A DNA stretch of 7,746 nucleotides from positions 1-7,746 of the forward strand of contig JABDJT010000498.1 of assembly GCA_013003335.1 (NCBI GenBank). The letters are read 5' to 3'. The notes under the pieces were generated by a model that worked only from the letters and a program-made list of their open reading frames with translations, searched no databases and had not been told where the DNA came from. Below are positions 1 to 5,168 of the stretch, one piece after another (position 1 is the stretch's first letter; each line of letters starts with the position of its first letter). The stretch is from Verrucomicrobiales bacterium. Its GTDB lineage: Bacteria > Verrucomicrobiota > Verrucomicrobiia > Verrucomicrobiales > DEV007. Made by a program: the position numbers and the translations under genes.

Positions 1-1075
1 GTTTTACATACTCGGCGGATTCCTTGTCTGTGGGTGGACGAAAGGTGAGGGCTTCGAACAGGAAATCGACTGTTTTTCGGATGCTATCGTCGCTGGTCTC
101 GGCATCCTCTTTTAAAAGCTCGTAGACCGGTGTGATGGGGCGGGCGATTTTTGTGCTGTAGACGATTGCCGTCGGTAGCCCGCGCAAGTCGCCCTTCGGT
201 TTCACCTGGTCGTAGGTTCTCGGGTCGTCGGTGATCTGTTCCGGCATCCCGACTAGGCTCATCGGCCCGTAAGCCATGTATTTGAGGATGTCTTCGGCCT
301 TGCCGAGAATCTGTGTCGCTTCGGCGCTGTTCACCGTGTAAAAATCCGGGTAATTCTCGAAGCCGTGTTTACGGGCCGAGGCGAGAACAACCGGCACGCT
401 TTTCACGGCGGTCGCGTAGGCAACGGTACCGCCTTCCCAGCGGATAATCCGGTCCGTGCCGAAATAGAGCTTCAATTCACCGCCGTGATTGGTCGGGACG
501 ACATCGCCGCGGGTTCGAACGCCGGGTTTCGCCGGGTCGTAATCCGGTTCGCGATTGATCAGTTCATTCAGCCGCGTGATGTGCTCCTGCGGCGTGACCC
601 GCCAAATCCGGGCGGGGGAGGAGGTCGGCTCCAGTTCGATGCCTTCCGGTAGTTCTCCAAAAAGCAGATCGTGATCGACAAAGTTTCCCTTGTGGGGATC
701 GAGGTGAGCGTAAAAGCCGCCTTTGTTCTCCATGACGCGGGTCAATTCGCCAACGATCCAGTCGGAAAACTTGAGCCGCTCGATGACTTCGGGCTGCGTT
801 TTCTTGCTGGGTGGCATTTCCTCGAGAGTGACCTGCGCCCAGACCGATTTCCAAACGGCGGCGTTGGTTTCATCGACCGGCCCGAGATCGAACAGGTTGA
901 GGTCGCCCTTGGCCGTCTCGTCGTCGTGACACTCGTAGCAGTGATTATCGAGAAACCCCTGCGCGAAGTTTTCGAAGTCACCCTCGACGGGCTTTCCGGG
1001 TGTGTATGATTCTCCGGCCGCGGCCAGCGTGCTGCTTACCGCACAAGCCACGACGCTCAGACACAGCCGGTTCAT
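1..1075 (-). CDS. PSCyt1/DUF1592-type cytochrome-like exported protein (N-terminal 358 residues, 3' end outside window)
   Basis: The frame is open from an ATG at 1075 to the left edge, giving 358 residues. Families of this type usually run to about 700-900 residues, so roughly the first half is visible. Residues 1-20 form a short Sec signal peptide ending in an Ala run (likely cut near A20); V8-V9-A10-C11 weakly resembles a lipobox, but the hydrophobic stretch before it is very short. A single c-type haem motif, C46-Y-E-C49-H50 (bases 926-940), is followed by the MPP motif at 87-89, as expected for the planctomycete cytochrome domain (PSCyt1). Residues 128-145 (GN..DHDLLFGELPEG) and 159-174 (RVTPQEHITRLNELIN) fit the start of the DUF1587/DUF1592 architecture. 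The start codon overlaps the DUF1552 stop as ATGA, which fixes the start and implies translational coupling. Function is unknown; electron transfer or surface binding is inference. The family call is firm, while the downstream domain order cannot be seen. Confidence 0.85.
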   Translation of the reverse strand, partial: MNRLCLSVVACAVSSTLAAAGESYTPGKPVEGDFENFAQGFLDNHCYECHDDETAKGDLNLFDLGPVDETNAAVWKSVWAQVTLEEMPPSKKTQPEVIERLKFSDWIVGELTRVMENKGGFYAHLDPHKGNFVDHDLLFGELPEGIELEPTSSPARIWRVTPQEHITRLNELINREPDYDPAKPGVRTRGDVVPTNHGGELKLYFGTDRIIRWEGGTVAYATAVKSVPVVLASARKHGFENYPDFYTVNSAEATQILGKAEDILKYMAYGPMSLVGMPEQITDDPRTYDQVKPKGDLRGLPTAIVYSTKIARPITPVYELLKEDAETSDDSIRKTVDFLFEALTFRPPTDKESAEYVK

Positions 1076-2400
1076 ACCAGGATTTCTTTGAGCGGACCGT
1101 TTCCGGAATCGAATTTCTTCGCCATCTGTTCGCTCATGTTGAAACGGTCGACGTCGACTCCGGCCGTTTTCAAGATCGAGGTATACAGGGCATTGATCGG
1201 GCGGGTGCCGTCGAGTTGCGTGAAACATCCGGTCTTAAAAGCGCCGTTGCAGTTTCCGAGCAGCATCACCGGCCAGTTGGCACCGTTGGTGTGCTGCTTG
1301 TCGGCGTTGTTACTCGTGTAAACGATCAGCGTGTTGTCCATCATGGTGCCACTGCCTTCGGGAACGCTTTCGAGTTCCTCCATCAGCTTCACAAGCATGC
1401 GGCTGTTGTATTGGCGGATCTTGATCCAGATTGGATTATCCTTCTGAGTCATGTGGCCGAGATTGTGGCCCTGCTGCTCGACGCCCAGGCCCTTCCAGGC
1501 ACCGAAAATTTCGCCGCGACCGGAACCAATCGTGAGCGTGTTGGTGATTCCGGATTTCAATGCGGAAACACCTAGATCGAGAATGCAGTCATGCCAATCT
1601 GTCTCAAACTCGGGATTCGTGTAGCGGTCGTCCACTTCGGGCGCGAAATTGCGGAGGTGATCGGAAACCTTGCCGAGACGCTCGCGCAGGCCGTTCATGT
1701 CATTGAATCCCTGCACAAACTCACCGTAGCGCTGCTTGTCGGACGTCGGCAGAGCTTTCCCCTCGGCAGCCGCCATTTGCTCGATGCGATCCAGCATACC
1801 CGAACGGGCCTCGTGCTGGCTCCGGATATCACCCGTGGAAATGCCGCCATACAACATTTGGTAGAGGTGATTCGGGTTCGAATGCATGAAAATCGGCTTT
1901 CCGGCTCCGCGAGCGGAGAGGTTTGCGACGGTGGGCTTGGCCCGCATGTTTTCCAGCGAATCCATGCCGATGCAAAGATGCGGCAAAAGCGTTTCCGGGA
2001 GCGCCTTGCTCAATTCATAATCAATCGTCGGACCGCTGGGCGGAACGCCGTCACTGCCACGATATCCACCGAGAGCGCCGAAAAATGCACTGTGCGACGG
2101 GCTGGTGTGTTTTCCGTGGAGGCCGGCGATAATGTGAAGCTTGTCCTTGAACGGCTCGAGCGCGGAAATCGGCTCGGGCAAAACCGCCTTCGCGAGCGAA
2201 CCGCTGTTCCTCATTCCGGCCGGAATGCAGGTTGCGGGTTCGAAGCCCTGGTTCTGCATGAAAAAGATCACTCGCTTGGGCCCTCCGGCCGCAACTGAAG
2301 ATGCGGAGGATGCATGGGTGAACTCAGGCAAAACGGACGATCCGAAAGCGGCTCCAATGCCCGTGGCAATTGATTGAAGAGATTTTCTGCGGGTGATCAT
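1072..2400 (-). CDS. DUF1552 (HXXSHH family) Tat-exported protein
   Basis: This is a complete 442-residue protein, close to the usual length for DUF1552. The N-terminus has a twin-arginine signal, T3-R4-R5-K-S-L-Q, then a hydrophobic Gly/Ala segment to about residue 24 and a cleavage-like THASSA region. Family blocks visible in order are KRVIFFMQNQGFEP (42-55), IIAGLHGKHTSPSHSAFFGALGG (90-112), PTIDYELSKALP (124-135), the region around 311-317, and DNTLIVYTSNNADKQH (355-370). The signature expected as HxxSHH reads H312-N-L-G315-H316-M317, so two positions differ. Parts of the sequence (KRVIFF near the start, DNTLIVYTS near the end) resemble the blocks that frame the alkaline-phosphatase-like core in DUF1501, suggesting a related fold. 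The ATG at 2400 has no Shine-Dalgarno sequence and is preceded by a 189-base gap, so this gene may begin its own transcript. Its stop overlaps the next start as ATGA. Biochemical role is not established for the family. Confidence 0.88.
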   Translation of the reverse strand: MITRRKSLQSIATGIGAAFGSSVLPEFTHASSASSVAAGGPKRVIFFMQNQGFEPATCIPAGMRNSGSLAKAVLPEPISALEPFKDKLHIIAGLHGKHTSPSHSAFFGALGGYRGSDGVPPSGPTIDYELSKALPETLLPHLCIGMDSLENMRAKPTVANLSARGAGKPIFMHSNPNHLYQMLYGGISTGDIRSQHEARSGMLDRIEQMAAAEGKALPTSDKQRYGEFVQGFNDMNGLRERLGKVSDHLRNFAPEVDDRYTNPEFETDWHDCILDLGVSALKSGITNTLTIGSGRGEIFGAWKGLGVEQQGHNLGHMTQKDNPIWIKIRQYNSRMLVKLMEELESVPEGSGTMMDNTLIVYTSNNADKQHTNGANWPVMLLGNCNGAFKTGCFTQLDGTRPINALYTSILKTAGVDVDRFNMSEQMAKKFDSGNGPLKEILV

Positions 2401-2528
2401 AGAATGATTAATTTCCGGGAAGACTAACCGAATATTCTGACCGGTTGCCGGCCTCTTTTCAAACGAATCGTGGGGCTTTATCGTGGGATGAATAAAGGAC
2501 GGATTTTCGATCCAAAGGGTCTGTTTGC

Positions 2529-2549
2529 CGAACCAACCCTGTTGGTTCG
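2529..2549 (-). terminator. Perfect 9-bp hairpin, possible transcript end or mRNA-protecting stem
   Basis: CGAACCAAC (2529-2537) and GTTGGTTCG (2541-2549) are exact reverse complements separated by a 3-base loop. The stem lies 40 bases past the stop of the hydrolase-like gene in transcription order. There is no T-run after it on either strand (minus strand continues GCAAACAGACCC), so it is not a classical Rho-independent terminator. It could stabilise the 3' end of the upstream message or be a protein-binding site. Confidence 0.3.
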
Positions 2550-2574
2550 TAGATTCTCAAATTTGCTGAATCTA
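2550..2574 (-). repeat. Second hairpin, 7-bp stem with 11-base loop
   Basis: TAGATTC (2550-2556) and GAATCTA (2568-2574) are exact reverse complements around an 11-base AT-rich loop that contains AAATTT. It begins 15 bases after the stop codon of the hydrolase-like gene and touches the stronger stem at 2529-2549 with no spacer, so the transcript could form two stacked hairpins. The stem is AT-rich and would be weak on its own. A chance repeat is possible. Confidence 0.3.
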
Positions 2575-2589
2575 TGAAAATCTGGAGTT

Positions 2590-3723
2590 TTACTCCGCTT
2601 TCTCAGGCGTCGCCGCTTTGCGAAATGTGTTCCATTTCTTCACCGCCTGATGCAAACCGGGTCGCTCGGTCAGACCGTCTCCGAAAAAGCCCTGTTTCAC
2701 GCCGGGATTGTTGAAGCCTTTCGGGGTATCAACCGGATTGCACCAAAAAACGCCGAGAATGTAGTCGGTTTCGAAGGCGGCTTTCATGTATTTCGTGTAG
2801 GCCTCTCCGGCCGCGACGGAATTTTCTTCGAGCTTCCACACTTTGATGTCTTTGTCCCCGTCTTTGAACCGAATCGCCCAATCGCAGATGATGATCGGTT
2901 TGCCGGTCATTTCGTAAACCTCTTCGAATTTCTGTTTGGGAAACTCTCCCCAAAAATTCGGCTGGATGGCGATGGCATCGACGTAGGGCAGCATCTCCCC
3001 GACGACTTCGGGGACGATGGTGTTAAAGGCAAAGCGGTCTCCGAAAACGAGGGAGTCGGGATCGTATTTTTCCTGGGCCGTGCCGACGACTCGGAAATAC
3101 TCGCGAGCGATCAGCCGGAGAAAGGCATTGTCGCGGGCTTGATCATCTTCGCCCTTCCAGGTGCCGAGAAATTCCTGATAGGCTTTCCTGCCGGGCGCGT
3201 CATCCGGCAGGCCGCGGATGAACTCGACCCAGTTTTTCCCGGACGGATTGTCCAATGGCCAGGAACCGAGATCAGTCCAGCAATAGCCGATGACATTTTG
3301 CGGATGTTCCCGGCTGCGGGCACAGTTGAATTTCACGCCGGCGTCGATTCGGGCCTGCTCATTCGGATCGAATACGTCGACGAATTTGACGTTGTTTTTG
3401 CCGCGGTAGTAGGAAATCGGGACGAGGTGATTCCAGCTTTCGAGATAGGGCATGTCGCTACGAAGCTTTTCCGGGCAGCCGTAGCCGTAGGCATTGAAGC
3501 CGAGTGCGTTGCATTTTTTGGAAATTTCATCGAAATCGATTTCGGCCTTTTGGTTGTTCACGTGGGTAATGCCGTGGGCAAAAAACGGCCTGCCGTTTGA
3601 ATCGATGAGCCAGTGCCGCCCGTCGATTTTCGTGAGCGTGATGGGTCGGGTTTTTGATTCCTGACCTGCTGCTGCGATCGGAAGCAGGCAGGTCAAAACC
3701 AGAATTGAATGAGCGATTCTCAT
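2590..3723 (-). CDS. Secreted TIM-barrel glycoside hydrolase-like protein (agarase/GH50-like)
   Basis: This is a complete 377-residue protein. Residues 1-19 are a Sec signal peptide (MRIAH, a hydrophobic core, AAA before G20). The block G35-R-H-W-L-I-D-S-N-G-R-P-F-F-A-H-G51 is the 'trp-box' opening seen in agarase-like proteins (a Trp, then D..G.PFF..G). Later TIM-barrel-like blocks are NVIGYCWTDLGSW (143-155), FGDRFAF (227-233), PYVDAIAIQPNF (246-257), GKPIIICDWAIRF (274-286) and YILGVFWCNPVD (321-332). At the two places where a retaining agarase-like enzyme should carry acid/base and nucleophile Glu, the sequence has D151 and D281, so activity is uncertain. The start lies 5 bases after the DUF1501 stop (TGA-CTCCC-ATG), with no Shine-Dalgarno sequence, indicating the same operon and probably coupled translation. 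Substrate cannot be read from sequence; agar is not implied. A polysaccharide-related role fits the exported neighbours but is inference. Confidence 0.7.
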   Translation of the reverse strand: MRIAHSILVLTCLLPIAAAGQESKTRPITLTKIDGRHWLIDSNGRPFFAHGITHVNNQKAEIDFDEISKKCNALGFNAYGYGCPEKLRSDMPYLESWNHLVPISYYRGKNNVKFVDVFDPNEQARIDAGVKFNCARSREHPQNVIGYCWTDLGSWPLDNPSGKNWVEFIRGLPDDAPGRKAYQEFLGTWKGEDDQARDNAFLRLIAREYFRVVGTAQEKYDPDSLVFGDRFAFNTIVPEVVGEMLPYVDAIAIQPNFWGEFPKQKFEEVYEMTGKPIIICDWAIRFKDGDKDIKVWKLEENSVAAGEAYTKYMKAAFETDYILGVFWCNPVDTPKGFNNPGVKQGFFGDGLTERPGLHQAVKKWNTFRKAATPEKAE

Positions 3724-3728
3724 GGGAG

Positions 3729-5168
3729 TCAGGCAATGATCGGATGAATCACTTCGCCGGCGACGTCGGTCAGGCGGAATCTCCTCCCGGCGTATTTGTA
3801 GGTCAGTTTTTCGTGATCCAACCCTAACTGATGCAGAATCGTGGCGTGCAAATCGTTGATGTGAACTTTGTCGACGGCGGCTTTGTGACCAATCTCATCA
3901 GACTCGCCGTAGCTGACTCCGCCTTTGATTCCGCCGCCAGCCATCCAGGCGGTGAAGCAATGAGGATTGTGATCGCGGCCCGGTTTGGCGGACTTTTGGG
4001 CGAGGGGCAGACGCCCGAATTCGCCGCACCAGACCACCAGCGTGTCTTCAAGCAGTCCGCGCAATTCGAGATCCTCCAGCAACGCTGCCACGGGCTGATC
4101 GGTCTCGCCGGCGAACCGGGAATGATTGCCCTGGATATCTTTGTGGCCGTCCCAGCTCCGCTGGTTTTCCATGCCGCCGGAATAAATCTGGATGAACCGG
4201 ACACCCCGCTCGGCCAGGCGGCGGGCGGTGAGACACTGGGCCGCGAAGTGTTTGCAGCGATCCTGATCGAGTCCGTAAAGGGCCTTCGTAGCTGCGGATT
4301 CACGCTCGATGTCGAGGGCTTCGGGAGCGGCGGACTGCATACGCCAGGCGAGTTCGTAGCTCTCGATCCGGGCGGCGAGATCGGTTTCGTGGGGGCGCGA
4401 GGCGAGATGTTGCTTGTTCAAGTTGGCCAGCAAATCGAGCTGTCCCCGCTGCGCGGATTCCGGCTGTTGTTTGGCACGGTGAAGGTTTTCGATGGGGACG
4501 CCTTTGGGTTTCAGCCAGGTTCCCTGGTAAACGCCCGGCAAAAATCCGGAGCTCCAGTTTGCGGCGTGCCCTTTGGGAAGTCCGCGACCGAGTGGGTCTG
4601 ACATGACCACAAAGGCGGGCAGGTCGCGGCTGTCGCTGCCGAGTCCATAGGCGACCCACGAACCGGCGCACGGAAGGCCCATGCGGGGCAGGCCGCAATT
4701 CATCGCGAAAAGCGCGGGGCTGTGATTGTTCGATTCGGTGTGGCCGGAGTGAATGAAGGCCATTTTGTCGACGTGTTCGCCGAGGTGCGGAAAAATATCG
4801 GACACCATTTTTCCACACTGACCCCGCGGCCGAAATTCAAAGGGCGATTTCATGATCCCGCCGACGGCGTTCGCGAAAAATCCGGTGTTCTTGTCGAAGC
4901 CTTCGAGTTCCTGCCCGTCGTGTTTTTCCAAAGCCGGTTTGTAATCCCAGGTATCGACGTGGCTGGGCCCGCCATTCACAAAAATCCAGATGACCCGTTT
5001 CGCTCTCGCCGGAAAATGCGGGGCCTTGAAGGCGAGGGGATCGGTCGTCGGAGCGGCCAGCAAATTCTCATCCTGCAACAGGGTCGCGAGTCCTAGCATG
5101 CCTGCGCCAGCGCCGGCGCGCCCCAGGAGCCACCGGCGGGAAATGAGAGGTGAATTTTCGGGGCTCAT
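3729..5168 (-). CDS. DUF1501 Tat-exported alkaline phosphatase/sulfatase-like protein
   Basis: I place the start at the ATG at 5168 (479 residues), because it overlaps the upstream stop as ATGA. An in-frame TTG at 5210 would add 14 residues lying inside the previous gene and is less likely. The N-terminus carries a twin-arginine signal, S10-R-R-W-L-L-G16, and a Gly/Ala hydrophobic stretch. DUF1501 blocks appear in order: KRVIWIFVNGGPSHVDTWDYKP (57-78), HTESNNHSPALFAMNCGLPR (143-162), GSWVAYGLGSDSRDLPAFVV (169-188), RGVRFIQIYSGG (321-332), WDGH (339-342), EFGR (383-386), GRDHNPHCF (397-405) and HINDLHATILHQLGLDH (436-452). The GGPSHVDTWD, EFGR and GRDHNP blocks are the metal-site-like parts of the alkaline phosphatase superfamily; the sulfatase C-x-P-S-R site is absent. 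DUF1501 genes habitually follow DUF1549/DUF1553 genes, as here. Substrate and activity are not established for the family. Confidence 0.92.
   Translation of the reverse strand: MSPENSPLISRRWLLGRAGAGAGMLGLATLLQDENLLAAPTTDPLAFKAPHFPARAKRVIWIFVNGGPSHVDTWDYKPALEKHDGQELEGFDKNTGFFANAVGGIMKSPFEFRPRGQCGKMVSDIFPHLGEHVDKMAFIHSGHTESNNHSPALFAMNCGLPRMGLPCAGSWVAYGLGSDSRDLPAFVVMSDPLGRGLPKGHAANWSSGFLPGVYQGTWLKPKGVPIENLHRAKQQPESAQRGQLDLLANLNKQHLASRPHETDLAARIESYELAWRMQSAAPEALDIERESAATKALYGLDQDRCKHFAAQCLTARRLAERGVRFIQIYSGGMENQRSWDGHKDIQGNHSRFAGETDQPVAALLEDLELRGLLEDTLVVWCGEFGRLPLAQKSAKPGRDHNPHCFTAWMAGGGIKGGVSYGESDEIGHKAAVDKVHINDLHATILHQLGLDHEKLTYKYAGRRFRLTDVAGEVIHPIIA

Larger units (their letters stand above)
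2401..2589. other. Intergenic region between hydrolase-like gene and DUF1552 gene
   Basis: This 189-base region is the only substantial non-coding gap in the window. Its right part, just past the stop at 2590, holds two abutting inverted repeats (2550-2574 and 2529-2549). Its left part would have to hold any promoter for the DUF1552 gene. The best minus-strand candidate I can find is TTGAAA at 2457-2462 with AATATT at 2431-2436, but the 20-base spacing is too long for a good sigma-70 promoter. Between them lies a small interrupted palindrome, CCGG-TTG-CCGG, at 2441-2451. No ORF of credible length, tRNA-like fold or riboswitch signature is visible. The break is consistent with two transcripts, but read-through making one transcript cannot be excluded. 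Confidence 0.6.

Noticed and set aside
1591..2298. A 235-codon plus-strand open frame opposite the DUF1552 gene
   Set aside because: It is entirely antisense to a well-conserved gene, and its product is low in recognisable motifs. Treated as a shadow frame.
2441..2451. CCGG-TTG-CCGG palindrome as an operator
   Set aside because: A 4-bp arm is too short to distinguish from chance in GC-rich DNA, and there is no second copy.
2431..2462. A sigma-70 promoter for the DUF1552 gene (TTGAAA and AATATT)
   Set aside because: The 20-base spacing and a weak -10 match make it unconvincing; only mentioned as the best candidate in the gap.
2650..3600. A 316-codon plus-strand open frame opposite the hydrolase-like gene
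   Set aside because: It lies wholly antisense to a gene with a clear signal peptide and conserved blocks. Its product has no recognisable family features; long antisense frames are expected in GC-rich coding DNA.
3831..4601. A 256-codon plus-strand open frame opposite the DUF1501 gene
   Set aside because: It mirrors the conserved DUF1501 C-terminal half and shows no independent domain or start signal.
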